A stretch of 64,000 bases of DNA from Mycoplasmopsis equigenitalium. Its GTDB lineage: Bacteria; Bacillota_I; Bacilli_A; Mycoplasmatales; Metamycoplasmataceae. The stretch lies in NCBI RefSeq assembly GCF_024498255.1, contig NZ_CP101808.1, forward strand, positions 186,001 to 250,000. The letters are read 5' to 3'. Of this stretch, positions 43,534-53,763 are shown piece after piece (positions within the stretch are counted from its first letter, which is position 1; each line of letters starts with the position of its first letter). Under the pieces are notes generated by a model, which searched no databases, had not been told where the DNA came from, and saw only the letters and a list, made by a program, of their open reading frames with translations. The position numbers and the translations under genes are program-made.

Positions 43534-43956
43534 ATGGAAAAAGTTGAACGTAAATTTTCAAGCCGTAATTATTATAATTGATGCCAAATCATTAATATTA
43601 TTACGATTGTCACAGATATTTTATTAATGAGTTTTGTTGTTTTGTTACTGTTTCGCCTCGAATGATTTTTTAAAGATTTAGATCAAGAAGAACTTAAAAA
43701 ATTTAAAGATTCGCCAATTATGATGGTTTCGGTTGTTATATTAATTATTGCAACGATATTTTCAGTTGCAATGATAGTTGCGATTATTTTTGGATTGAAA
43801 AGTATGTGATTAGCAGATCAATCTCAAAAGCTACATAATTCAAGTATTTTATTGTGAGCGTTATTAAGTTTATTTTTTGGTAGTTTTATTGTAGCAATTT
43901 TATTATTTGTAATGTTAAGTAGAGAATATCAAAAAAGTGACCAAGCTGAGAATTAA
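43534..43956 (+). CDS. Small membrane protein, unknown function
   Basis: 140 residues with three membrane segments: about 22-45 (IITIVTDILLMSFVVLLLF), 70-95 (VVILIIATIFSVAMIVAIIFG) and 110-130. AAGGAGG precedes the ATG. No family recognised. The next locus (44072) looks like a broken paralogue, with a similar NY-x-x-C-x-I start and last helix. Confidence 0.7.
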
Positions 43957-44006
43957 ATAAATTTTTATATTGAATCGATAACACAACACTTGGAAAAAAG
44001 ATATAA

Positions 44007-44036
44007 AAATCCGGTAATATTAAGCCGGTTTTTTTT
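44007..44036 (+). terminator. Probable terminator
   Basis: A short CCGG/CCGG stem around ten bases followed by eight T. Confidence 0.6.
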
Positions 44037-44071
44037 TAATTAAATATAATATTCAAAAAAGAAGGAAAATT

Positions 44072-44359
44072 ATGTCAAAAAAAACAATTAGTAAAATTTA
44101 GTGACAGTAATTATAGTATTTGTAGAATTTGAATAATTATTCAAACCGTACTTTTATTTTAAACAATTATTGCTTTAATTCTTGGTATTGTTACATTGAA
44201 AAAACTAAAAAAATGTATAAAGATGACAAAGAACAAAAATTAGAAGATAGCACAATCAATACAGCGGGTATTTTGATTCTATTTTTTGTTAATTCAGTAG
44301 TCGGACTTATTGTTTTAACTCTGACAAAAGGTGAATACAAATCAGGAGAAGAATTATAG
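44072..44359 (+). pseudogene. Broken paralogue of the preceding small membrane protein
   Basis: GAAGGA precedes an ATG, but the frame fails at once. With seven instead of eight A after ATGTC it would read MSKKQLVKFSDSNYSI and a first helix. That helix contains a TAA (near 44159), and a -1 slip in the A run near 44210 separates it from the open tail MYKDDKEQKLEDSTIN and a last helix. Three lesions, so a pseudogene rather than a simple phase switch. Confidence 0.6.
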
Positions 44360-44367
44360 ATTGATTA

Positions 44368-44396
44368 AAAAAACCAGCACTACGCGTGGTTTTTTA
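44368..44396 (+). terminator. Probable terminator
   Basis: AAACCA pairs with TGGTTT, followed by T residues. Confidence 0.6.
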
Positions 44397-44424
44397 TTAA
44401 TATTAAGCGGAATAATGTTTGTAG

Positions 44425-44430
44425 TATAAT
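44425..44430 (+). promoter_or_regulatory. -10 box of the tmRNA gene
   Basis: TATAAT, 19 bases before the mature 5' end. Confidence 0.55.
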
Positions 44431-44449
44431 TTATTAGCAAAATGCAATC

Positions 44450-44829
44450 GGGGGTGTAATGGCTTCGACATGTATTATGCGGTTTACAAGGCAGTAGTCT
44501 GCAGACTATAAGGCGCTAGGCAACCTAAACGGAAACCAAGAAAAAGAAGAGTTTGAATATTCAAACTTAATGATTGCTAAAAACAATCAAGCAGCAAATC
44601 TTTTATTTGCATACTAAAATAAAAGTCATTGATTAGTTTTCTCAGCTAATTATATGTGTCAGAGATCGCTTTAAACGAGGATGGCGTAGTTTGAAGTTAA
44701 ATTTAGCCTTTGCAATATTTAACAATCTGTTCATCTGTGTTATTTATTAAGACTTCTAGATGGAATAAACTGTAGAATTGTGGCTTTAGTAATATTTGGA
44801 CCCGGGTTCAACTCCCGGCATCTCCACCA
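44450..44829 (+). ncRNA. ssrA: tmRNA (transfer-messenger RNA)
   Basis: 380 nt. The tRNA-like ends pair (GGGGGTG with CATCTCC), the 3' end ACCA is encoded, and the T arm CCCGGGTTCAACTCCCGG is intact. The 5' part carries GGCTTCGACA as in other tmRNAs. The tag frame runs 44531-44617: resume codon GGA, 28 residues starting GNQEKEEFEY and ending NQAANLLFAY, then TAA. A Gly resume codon is also known in M. pulmonis. The final Tyr after LFA differs from the usual LAA-type end. Confidence 0.96.
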
Positions 44830-44842
44830 TATCAAAATGACC

Positions 44843-44877
44843 ATTTCCACCTTTTAACAGGTGGATTTTATTTTTTA
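44843..44877 (+). terminator. Terminator of ssrA
   Basis: TCCACC pairs with GGTGGA around eight bases, followed by a T-rich tract. Confidence 0.8.
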
Positions 44878-44896
44878 TATATATAATAGTAATACT

Positions 44897-45646
44897 ATGA
44901 GATATAAAGATTATTATGTTGCTTATGACAAAAGAAGAAAAACTCATAAATGAGTTATTTTTAAAGACAACCCTAACGGAATAGCAGATGCCTGCGCAAT
45001 TTTTACCAAAAGACACAACGCAATTATTTGATTAATGGCTCAAGATATTAAGTGCCGTATCTTTTTTAAAACACCTAATTCAAGTGATGGAGTAGCAGGA
45101 ATTATTGAAAAAAAAGAGAATGCTAACAAGTATAGCGTTAACTTTATTATTAATCATACTCCGCAAGAAGCAAACACCTTTATTGATTCAATTTGTTTAA
45201 ATGAGGATAAAACTATTAACATCAAGAAACAACAAAAAGCACTCAAAGGTGATTTAGAGATGAAAATTGAACAAGATTTAAGTAATTATGACTTGAAAAT
45301 TCTTGATAAAAACTTTGATGGAAATGTTAAGAAAGATACACAAATCCGGATTATTGATGGCGTGCAACTTTATTACAATGAATTACAAAGCGAATTTGAA
45401 AATTTCCGTACAAATTCGACATTTGTTTCTGATGACGTTATTTTTAACACCACCCCTACTAAAGATGATGAAGTTGATCCAACCAATATGCATGATATTG
45501 AACAGATTTTACAAATGAAACGAATCAGCGATATTCGTGCAAAGCGTAACGCAAAAATAATCTTGATTTTATCAATTGTTTTAGGAATTACTGTTGCCGT
45601 GATTGCAATTACACTGATTGCATTAAAAGCTCAAGGCAAGATTTAA
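44897..45646 (+). CDS. Tail-anchored protein of unknown function
   Basis: 249 residues. The cytosolic part (about 1-215) begins MRYKDYYVAYDKRRKTHKWV and includes two TGA Trp codons. One C-terminal helix (IILILSIVLGITVAVIAITLIAL) precedes a short basic end, so the protein probably sits on the inner face of the membrane. A TATAAT lies nine bases before the ATG. The upstream stretch overlaps the TGA-containing frame, so the later ATG at 45035 is less likely. A lipoprotein gene follows after 22 bases. Confidence 0.7.
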
Positions 45647-45668
45647 TGTATTAATTAAAGGAATATAT

Positions 45669-46271
45669 ATGAAGAAAATGAAATATTTGCTTTTTCCACT
45701 TACCCTTATAAGTTTTTCATTACCACTTTTTGCAATTTCTTGTGGTAAAGGTGAGCTTTCAGAAGCAGAAAAAAAAGAACAAGATGAAGTTGCGAAACGT
45801 GCAATTAAAACAGAAAAACCAATTGAAGATGCTAAAAATGCACTTGTTGGTCTAGAAAAAACATTAGATGCACAAATTGATGCGAATAAATCAGTTGCTG
45901 AAATTAAGACGGCAATCGAAGCAAAACTTGATGCTCTTAAAGCGCCCTTTTTATCAGCGTTTATAGCAAATTGATATTTTACAGATATTTTGCATAGTGA
46001 AAAGCATAAACCACTAGATGAAGAGAAAAAAACATTCGAAATAGAACACGATAAATTTGTTAAAGAACAAAAAGATAAGTTAAATGCGATTATAGCTGAC
46101 ACTAATACAGACGACGCCAAGAAAAAAGAATTGCTTTTGGCATACAATAATAATATTAGAGAAAACAGTGGCTTTAATGCCAACCAACATTCGCTAATTA
46201 ATGCACTTAATTCATTACAAGGATTACACGACATTATCGAGCGTTATAAAAAGGAAAACACTACCCCATAA
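45669..46271 (+). CDS. Lipoprotein, helical, unknown function
   Basis: 200 residues. Signal peptide MKKMKYLLFPLTLISFSLP with lipobox AISC at about residue 25. The mature part is Lys/Glu/Ala-rich and almost wholly helical, with coiled-coil spacing (DAKNALVGLEKTLDAQIDAN, EIKTAIEAKLDALK). One TGA Trp occurs mid-protein. AAAGGAA lies upstream. Co-oriented with the tail-anchored gene 22 bases before, probably one operon. The stop codon lies in the terminator hairpin. Confidence 0.8.
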
Positions 46272-46286
46272 GGCTAGTGTTTTATA
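46254..46286 (+). terminator. Terminator of the lipoprotein gene
   Basis: AAAACACTA pairs with TAGTGTTTT around the stop codon. Confidence 0.85.
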
Positions 46287-46337
46287 TTATGATAAGAAAA
46301 TCATAATAATTATTAAATTGTTACATGAAATTCTAAA

Positions 46338-46366
46338 TAAAAAATAAGCGCAATGCTTATTTTTTC
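46338..46366 (-). terminator. Terminator of rpsD-rpmE
   Basis: AAAATAAGC pairs with GCTTATTTT. It overlaps the rpmE stop codon, with a T-rich tract on the minus strand. Confidence 0.8.
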
Positions 46367-46575
46367 TTGTTATTTTTAGCTTGAAGCAAGCGGTTAAATC
46401 TTTCGATTCTACCAGTTGCTTTTGCTTTTGTTCTATCACCGGTATAAACAGGGTGACATCCTGAACAAACATCGACTGAAATTTTTGCTTTTGAACTTCC
46501 AAATTCAAATTTTGTGTTACATGTTGTACATGCCGCAGTAATGGTAGCGTGTTTTGGGTGAATATCTTTTTTCAT
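46357..46575 (-). CDS. rpmE: Ribosomal protein L31
   Basis: 72 residues, starting MKKDIHPKH as usual. The zinc-binding type: two cysteines in ACTTCNT and two in VCSGCHP. The start is set by AGGAG, which overlaps the rpsD stop region, so it is probably co-transcribed with rpsD. Confidence 0.95.
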   Translation of the reverse strand: MKKDIHPKHATITAACTTCNTKFEFGSSKAKISVDVCSGCHPVYTGDRTKAKATGRIERFNRLLQAKNNKKK

Positions 46576-46582
46576 AATTCTC

Positions 46583-47182
46583 CTATTTGTTGTAGTACTC
46601 AACAATTAATGCTTCGTTAATATCTTTGTGCATTTCGCTACGTTCTGGTAAACGATCAAAGGTAACTTGGAAGTTTTTAACTGTTAGTCATGGCGCTACA
46701 TTTGTGCTTTCCATTGCTTGGGTAATTTGAACATTATTTCTTGATTTTTCTTTTAATGTAATTACTTGCTTTAAGTTAACATGCATTGAAGGAATATCAG
46801 CCTTTTTACCATCTAGTAAAAAGTGACCGTGGGTAACAAATTGACGAGCTTGACGTCTAGTTTGTGCCATTCCTGATCTAAATACAAGTGAATCGAGACG
46901 GCTTTCTAACATTTGTAAGAAGTTGGTACCACTAATCCCTTGTAATTTACTTGAACGTTCAAATGTTTTTCTAAATTGCTTTTCTGTCATCCCAAAAGCA
47001 AATTTTAATTTTTGTTTTTCGTATAAGTGCAAACCATAGTCTGATAGTTTCACTCTTCTTTGTCCGTGTTGTCCTGGTGCGTAGTTTCTTTTCTTACCTT
47101 TGGCAAATTCTTTACCACTTTCAAGAATCGAGTAACCATAACGTCTTGATTTTTTGAACACGGGTCCTGTATATCTTGACAT
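46583..47182 (-). CDS. rpsD: Ribosomal protein S4
   Basis: 199 residues. Binds 16S rRNA early in assembly. [30 protein letters not shown] and the S4 RNA-binding domain [34 protein letters not shown] are diagnostic. One TGA Trp lies near the end. GGAGAA precedes the ATG. Divergent from the EzrA-like gene. Confidence 0.97.
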
Positions 47183-47387
47183 ATTTTCTCCTTTTTCGCA
47201 TAAAGGGACTAATTCTTTAACTATATTTTAAGTTTAATGATTTCAATATTTCAGCAAAATCTACTTTCAACTCTATACAAACTTAACATTGCTTTTAAAT
47301 ATTAGTCTGCTGTATATGCCTTTTAATTTTACTAAATTTTTATTCATATTTATTAAATATTTATTAGATAAGTTTATTAATAATTTA

Positions 47388-47393
47388 TATAAT
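47388..47393 (+). promoter_or_regulatory. -10 box of the EzrA-like gene
   Basis: TATAAT, seven bases, then ATG at 47401. The rest of 47183-47387 (205 bases) is very AT-rich with nothing else recognised. Confidence 0.5.
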
Positions 47394-47400
47394 TGTAGAT

Positions 47401-48762
47401 ATGGATCAAAAACTAGTGGTAGTTATGTCAGTTTCACTTCTGACAGTGTTGATTATTTTAGGCTTAAGTACAGCAATTTTGATCTTATATTTTGATATTA
47501 AATTGCGCAAAAAATGATCTGATATTGAGCAAAACGGAGTTTTGGATGTTTCGGGGATTATTACCGAAATTGAACGAAATTCAAATTTTATTATGCGCAA
47601 TTTTAATAAAAAAATTGATGATGAAATTAAAGATTTTGTTCTTATTTACAATGAATTAGTTAAAAAATATACTAAAAGTATTACGGATTTAAAAACGCTT
47701 TTTGAAGCAAAAAATTTAAAATTAAAATTGAAATCACAAAAGATTCGTGAGTACGAAAAAAATAAAGTCGATTTAGAAAAATTGCGTATTAAATTTAACG
47801 CTGTTTACGAAGAGTATTTTGAAAACGTTGAATATTTAAACGATACATATTATAAAAAACGGACACTACTTAACGGAGTACAAAAATTTATTGATTTAAA
47901 TAAGTTAATTTTTCCAAGAAAAACAAGCGAATTTAAGCGCGAAATTAAATTATTAGTTAGCGAAATTTATAATATAGAAAACGCTGATAATCAATTGTCT
48001 GAAAAGCAAGAAGCAATTACAGCAGTAGCGATACGTATTGATGAGTTAATTAAAAAAATAAACGTTTATTATAATATTGATTTTATTATTTTTCATCGCT
48101 TATCGATTAATATCAATGCTATTAAAACCAAGTTAGAAAAAGAAAACATTAATGAACATTTTCACTTTGAAAATCAACAAAAAATGCTGGAAAATTGTGA
48201 AAAACGTTTATTAAAATTACAAAGAAATTTTAAACAAAATCATTTGGCTGACAATATTGATGAACTCAAAGCAATTCAGAAAACAATTAATCAAATTAAT
48301 GAATCAATCATTCGTGAGAATTATTATCAAAAAATTATTGAAAATATTCACTATCACGAAGTCCAAAAAGAAATTAGTAATAACATAAAAAAAATATTAG
48401 CAACAAAACAAAATGTTGAAGACATTATTGGGCATGAAGTAATTGGAAATAAAATCGATAGCCTACAAGAATTGATTGATATGTTTGAAACTGATAAAGA
48501 TATTTTTATTTGCGCTGATATGTATGAAAAGTATATTCAGCTAGCACAACAAACATCAAGCGTTGTTGATACTTTTAACAAGGTTTATGCCGCTAATGTT
48601 TTTGATAATGAGTACTACAATAAAATTTTTAAAAATGATTCGAACATTAATAATGATCCTGTTTATTTATTGGAATTAGCTGAAAAGATTCGTGCAAAGT
48701 TGTTGTATGAACTCGGCGTTCTTGTAGAGAGTGAACTTGAGAAGGAGGAAAATGTACAGTAA
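47401..48762 (+). CDS. EzrA-like septation ring protein (N-terminal helix plus coiled coils)
   Basis: 453 residues. One N-terminal membrane helix (about 7-30) is followed immediately by a long cytosolic, nearly all-helical Lys/Glu/Asn-rich region. EzrA has exactly this topology and restrains FtsZ ring formation. In Bacillus the order rpsD...ezrA...thiI is conserved, and here the gene lies between rpsD and thiI. The protein is shorter than Bacillus EzrA (about 560). The assignment rests on topology plus synteny, not on motif identity. Its 3' end overlaps thiI by 11 bases. Confidence 0.6.
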
Positions 48763-49885
48763 GATTTTAATTCGCTATGGTGAGCTAGTTTTAAAAAAGA
48801 ATAATCGTCAGTTTTTTATCAATGCCCTAAAGCAAGATATTCAAAATAAATTGAAAACCAAAGTTGATGGTAGTTATGATCGTATGTTTATACCTTATGA
48901 AGAAAGATTTTTAGATGAATTACAATTTGTGTTTGGAATATCTTCATATTCGCCCGTGATTGTTTCTGAACTAGATCTTGAGAAATTAAAGCAAATAATT
49001 TTGTCATTTGTTATAAGTAAAAAAGGAGTTAAGACTTTTAAGATTTCTGCTCGTCGAAACAATAAAAATTTTGCACTTAATTCAAATGAGCTTAATAACT
49101 TATTCGGTGGTCTAGTTTTAGAAAATACGGACTGAAAAGTTGATGTTAAAGAGCCTGATTTAAACATTAATATTGAAGTTAGACAAAAAAATATTTATGT
49201 ATTTTTTGATCAAATTAAGGGTCTTGGAGGTTTGCCGTGTGGTACTTCAGGGAAAGTTTTACACTTACTTTCTGGTGGGATCGATTCGCCAGTTGCGGCT
49301 TTTAATTTAATTAAACGTGGTCTTAAAGTTGATTTTATTAGTTTTGTAACACCTCCACAAACTGATGAAAAAACGATTAGTAAAATGAAACGGATTATTC
49401 AAATATTAAACAAATATCAAAACACAAGCATTTACTATTTGGTTAATTATACAAGGTTAATGAATTATATTTCGCTCGTATCAAGACAAGAATATAAGAT
49501 TAATTTGATGCGTCGCAGTTTTTACCGTATAGCAGATCAAGTAGCTAAAAAGTATGGTTATCAAGCATTAGCGAATGGCGAAAACATAGGACAGGTAGCA
49601 TCTCAAACATTAGAATCAATTAATGTAATTAGCAGCGTAACTAATTTACCGATTTTTCGTCCTGTCTTAACAAATGATAAAGTGGAAACAATTAACATAG
49701 CAACTAAAATTGGAACGTATGATATTTCGATTGAAAAAGCAAATGAAACATGTGAGCTTTTTGCGCCCAAAAATCCCGTCATTAAACCAAATGTTAATGA
49801 AGCATTAAAACTAGAGGCGGAATTAATTGAGCTTACTAATTTTGAACAAGAGATATTACATGAAAAAATCGAGGTTTTTAAATAG
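48752..49885 (+). CDS. thiI: tRNA 4-thiouridine synthase ThiI
   Basis: 377 residues. N-terminal ferredoxin-like and THUMP domains (ILIRYGELVLKKNNRQFF), then the ATP pyrophosphatase P-loop LLSGGIDSPVAAF (about residue 168) and ANGENIGQVASQTLESI. There is no C-terminal rhodanese domain, as in Bacillus. With a cysteine desulfurase it makes s4U in tRNA. It is probably not used for thiamine synthesis here, since the cell imports thiamine/TPP. AAGGAGG lies seven bases before the ATG. Confidence 0.93.
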
Positions 49886-50490
49886 TGCTTGATTATGAGA
49901 AAAAATATTGAAATGGCAACTTTAATTTAATTTGTGGGGTTGATGAGGCTGGACGAGGATGCTGTGCTGGACCACTTGTAGCCGCAGCCGTAATTTTTCC
50001 TAAAGATTATCAAAATAATCAAATTAATGATTCAAAACAGTTATCAAACAAACAAAGAGTGTTGATATTTGATAAAATAATTGCCGATGCCCTTGCATAT
50101 GAAGTTAAATTTATTCCTGCAGTCGAAGTTGATAGAATTAATCCTAAAAATGCAAGTAAACTAGCGATGAAAAACGCGATTATGGAATTGAATATAAAGC
50201 CAGACTTGATAATTACGGATTTTGAGAAAATTGATATTAATATTAAACAAGATAATTTAGTAAAAGGTGATACTAAAAGTATTAGTGTTGCTGCTGCATC
50301 GATTCTTGCAAAAGTTGCTAGAGATAAATACATGATTGAGCTTGACGGTAAGTATCCTGGGTATAAATTCGCAAAGCACAAAGGATATTGCACAAAAGAA
50401 CATAATCAAGCAATAGCAAAATATGGTGTTACACCAGAGCATCGTAAAAGTTACAAAAATATTAAAAAGGCTTTATCTTTACAGAATTAA
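49885..50490 (+). CDS. rnhB: Ribonuclease HII
   Basis: 201 residues. Cleaves RNA in RNA-DNA hybrids and removes single ribonucleotides. The catalytic motif CGVDEAGRGCCAGPL (about residue 20) and AAASILAKVARDKYM are clear, with PGYKFAKHKGY following. The start is GTG overlapping the thiI stop (TAGTG). One TGA Trp is in the N-terminus. Confidence 0.93.
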
Positions 50491-50516
50491 AAAAATAACA
50501 AAATTCAAGATATTTT

Positions 50517-50547
50517 CAACGATTTTTACTGAGAAAATCGTTTTTTT
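50517..50547. terminator. Bidirectional terminator rnhB / mutM
   Basis: AACGATTTT pairs with AAAATCGTT around seven bases. Confidence 0.85.
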
Positions 50548-50551
50548 GTTT

Positions 50552-51370
50552 TTATTTTTGACAAGTTTTACAAAAGTATGTACCACGTCCATTAACTTTT
50601 ATTTTTTCAATTAATTTATAACAATTTGGACATGATTTTTTCTCTTTGCCATGAACTTTTAAAAATGCTTGGAATTCACCTTGTTTATGGTTGAGTGATT
50701 CATAACTTGAAATGGTTGTTCCTCCTAATTCGGTAGATGCATCCATAATTCTTGTTGCCTCTTTTAAAATTGTGTTTAGTTCCTCTTTAGAAATGCTTTT
50801 CGCACTTCTAGTTGGTAAAATTTTCGCGCTTCAAAGTGACTCGTTTGCATATATATTTCCAATTCCTAAAACGAGTGTTTGATCCAGTAAAAGTGTTTTA
50901 ATTGCAGTTGAACGATTTTTGATTTTATTATAAAGTTCGTCAACATTTGTTTCGCTAGGTATTCTAGCAAGTTTAGATAACGGTAATATTGATAAATAAT
51001 TATCTATAGTTCGTAGGTGAAAGGTGCCAAACATTCTTGAATCGGAATACCTTAATTGTGTACCATCGCTGAAATCAAAAGTTAAATAATTATGACGATA
51101 TAGTGGCTCTTTGTAAGTGAAAAACGAATATTTTCCTTCCATTCTTAAATGCGAAAGAACAACAAAATTATTGGAAAGTTTAAAAACAATAAACTTTCCA
51201 ATATTGATAATGTCTTTAATGATTGCGTTTTCAAGCTTACTAATAAATTCGTCAGAAGAAATTTCTTTTATAAATTTATTATTTAAAACATTTACTTTAA
51301 TAATTTTTTTGTTCAAAACTTTTTCTTTTAGACTTTTGACAACAACTCTGACTTCGGGTAATTCGGGCAT
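50552..51370 (-). CDS. mutM: Formamidopyrimidine-DNA glycosylase
   Basis: 272 residues. Excises oxidised purines (8-oxoG, Fapy). The catalytic N-terminus MPELPEV is intact, with LSHLRMEGKY and LVLGIGNIYANESLW (TGA Trp) for the helix-two-turn-helix. The C-terminal zinc finger has CPNC and CKTC, with GRGTYFC. Complete and normal length. Confidence 0.95.
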
Positions 51371-51429
51371 AATTCTATTTTATTATATAACGTGTTATAT
51401 AATGTAAAATATTAGGAATTTTAGGAATT

Positions 51430-52233
51430 ATGGATATAACAAAGATACTAGATGATAGTAAAATTATTTTTTTAGATTTGGACGGAACGCTTTTTGATGC
51501 AAGAAAGACTCTTATATCTACCAAAAATGCATTATTTTTAGATCAGGTAGGTAAAGATAAAGAGATTGCTATTTCAACATCGCGTGGTTTTGATTATAAA
51601 GTTTACAGAATAATGAAGGAATATAATATAAACAAGCTAATCTTATATAATGGAGCAAAAATTTATAATCGTTTTTCACTTATTCGTACCAATTATATCG
51701 ATGTCAAAGTACTTAACTTGCTTTTTCGTTATTTGATAAAACGAAAAATAGTTTTTGTTGTTTTTAATGAACAAATTGCGAATATTTATCTTTATAACAA
51801 ACTTCAAGTAGCATTATGTAGTTTTGTAAAAGGCGTTAATCCTAATTATGCCGATAGCATAACTGTTAATAATAATACTTTTAAAATTTCACTTATTTTA
51901 AAAACACCATTTTTTACTCCTGGTTTGGTTAAACGCTTACGTTTAATGTTTCCTAGCCTAGATGTGTTTTCATCAAGTGCTAATTATGTGGTTGAAATTA
52001 CTTCTAAAGATTGTAATAAAGGTAAGGCTGGTCTTCAAGTTTGTGAAATGTTAAATATTGAACCCAAAAAAGCAATTCATATAGGCGATTCGATGACGGA
52101 TGCTACTTGCATTAATCAACTAGGAACAGTAATTGCGATGGGTAATGCCTCGCGTGAATTTAAAAAGCTAGCAACTTATGTTGGCCCAAAACATTCAAAT
52201 GGTGGATTATATAAATTGTTTAATAGTAAATAA
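51430..52233 (+). CDS. HAD-superfamily (Cof-type, IIB) phosphatase
   Basis: 267 residues. Motif I IIFLDLDGTLFD (about residue 13), motif II STSRG, then the IIB cap, motif III lysine in NKGKAGLQV and motif IV HIGDSMTDATCI. This subfamily hydrolyses sugar phosphates and nucleotides with broad specificity; the substrate is not predictable. TTAGGAATT precedes the ATG. Several paralogues are usual in mycoplasmas. Confidence 0.88.
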   Translation: MDITKILDDSKIIFLDLDGTLFDARKTLISTKNALFLDQVGKDKEIAISTSRGFDYKVYRIMKEYNINKLILYNGAKIYNRFSLIRTNYIDVKVLNLLFRYLIKRKIVFVVFNEQIANIYLYNKLQVALCSFVKGVNPNYADSITVNNNTFKISLILKTPFFTPGLVKRLRLMFPSLDVFSSSANYVVEITSKDCNKGKAGLQVCEMLNIEPKKAIHIGDSMTDATCINQLGTVIAMGNASREFKKLATYVGPKHSNGGLYKLFNSK

Positions 52234-52258
52234 AAAAACTAGGCAATCTAGTTTTTCT
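52232..52258. terminator. Bidirectional terminator HAD / rpe
   Basis: AAAAACTAG pairs with CTAGTTTTT. The rpe stop codon is in the 3' arm. Confidence 0.85.
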
Positions 52259-52922
52259 TTAATCTGTTTTCAAAGCTTATGCTGTCAATATTTTCTTGTG
52301 ATGGATCTTTAACAATATATGAACCTGCTACTAATAAATCGGCGCCGGCTTTTCATGCTAATTTTGCTGTATCTTTATTAATTCCACCATCAACTTGAAT
52401 TAAGTAATGATAATTTTTTAAGGCACGTAATCTTTTTAATTCTTTTATTTTGTCTAATGATGTTTCGATAAATTTTTGCCCGCCCTTACCAGGTCAAACT
52501 GACATAACAAGAACAATATCTAAAAATTCAAGAAAAGGAACAATATCATCAACTGGTGTATCTGGGTTGATGGCTAGTCCAATTGAAAAATCGTGAGAAT
52601 AACGATTGATAAATAATGCTAAATCAATTTCTTCGATTGCTTCATAATGGAATGTTACAGTGCTTACATATTTAGCAAATTTTTCTACCTGGTCAAGAGG
52701 ATTTACGATCATTAAGTGGGCATCGCAAAAATGATCTGGTGATGCTTCTTTAATTGCTTTAATTTCTTCTAAACTAATAGCGGTGTTTGGCACAAACTCG
52801 CCATCCATAACATCGTAATGGATTCATTTGATATTTTTATTTGTAATTAAATCGTTTACAAAAGCTGCTCGATATTCTTGTTTAACATCAAGAATACTTG
52901 GACTAATATGTTTTCAGCGCAC
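52248..52922 (-). CDS. rpe: Ribulose-phosphate 3-epimerase
   Basis: 224 residues, TIM barrel of the pentose phosphate pathway. SPSILD at the start, IHYDVMDGEFVPN with catalytic Asp, DAHLMIVNP, LVMSVWPGKGGQKFI and IQVDGGINKDTAKL are all present. The start is GTG with AAAGGAG seven bases upstream, inside the end of rsgA (20-base overlap). Last gene of the gmk cluster. Confidence 0.94.
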
Positions 52923-53763
52923 GGCTCTCCTTTAATAATTTTAAGTAATTTTTATATCGAAATTCGTCAATAATATTTTCGGCTACTAGTTGTTTAATGT
53001 AGCAATCTTTGATATCTTCGATATCATGAAGGCAAGAACTAAATTTACATTTAATTGCATTCTCCTTAAATATTTTATAACTATGAGAAAGTTCAAGTGG
53101 TAATAAATTTAATATTAAATTTGAAAATCCTGGTGTGTCAATAATCTCTGTTTCGTCGTATTTATAAAGCGTTACAACTCGAGTTGTATGCTTGCCTCTA
53201 TTTAGCGACTTTGAGATTTCTTGTGTAAGTAAATCTTGATTAGTTAATTTGTTAATTAATGATGTTTTTCCGACACCTGATTGACCCATAAAAACGCATA
53301 CTTTGTTTTTGATTATTTTCTTTATATTTTCAATGTTTTTTGTTGAATTTATTGAAAAGTTGTAACATTGATATCCTAGTTTTTCATAGCGTTTTTTTCA
53401 TGAAAAGTTATTTGTTAAATCGCTTTTGGTGAAGATTAAAATAGGTTTGATATTACTAAATTCAATCATTGCCAAGTAAGTATCAATCATAATTGGACTT
53501 AGTTCTGGCTCCTTGTAGCTATAAATAACAAATGCGTAATCTACATTAGCAACCTTAGGTCGAATTAATTGATTTTTACGTTCTAGAACATCTTCAACAA
53601 AGCCTTCGCTAATTTCAACATAGTCACCAACTACTGGTGTGATGTTATTAGCGCGAAGCTTGCCCGCTCCGCGCAGTGTGTAAAATTTATTATTAAAATA
53701 AACTTCGTAAAAGCCTGCGTTGACTTGGTGAATTTTCGCTTTTTTTATACCCCGAATTTCCAA
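52903..53763 (-). CDS. rsgA: Ribosome small-subunit biogenesis GTPase RsgA
   Basis: 286 residues. OB fold (about 1-70), then a circularly permuted GTPase: TKSD (G4) before MGQSGVGKTSLINKL (G1) and DTPGFSN (G3). A C-terminal zinc-binding segment CKFSSCLHDIEDIKDC follows. It helps 30S maturation. The start is TTG at 53763, chosen because AGGAG lies about seven bases upstream; it falls inside the last codons of pknB. No in-frame ATG fits. Confidence 0.92.

Noticed and set aside
45623..46234. A 203-codon open frame antisense to the helical lipoprotein
   Set aside because: It is rich in Ser/Ala/Leu/Phe as expected from reading Lys/Glu/Ala codons backwards, has no ribosome-binding site, and the sense gene has a signal peptide and lipobox.
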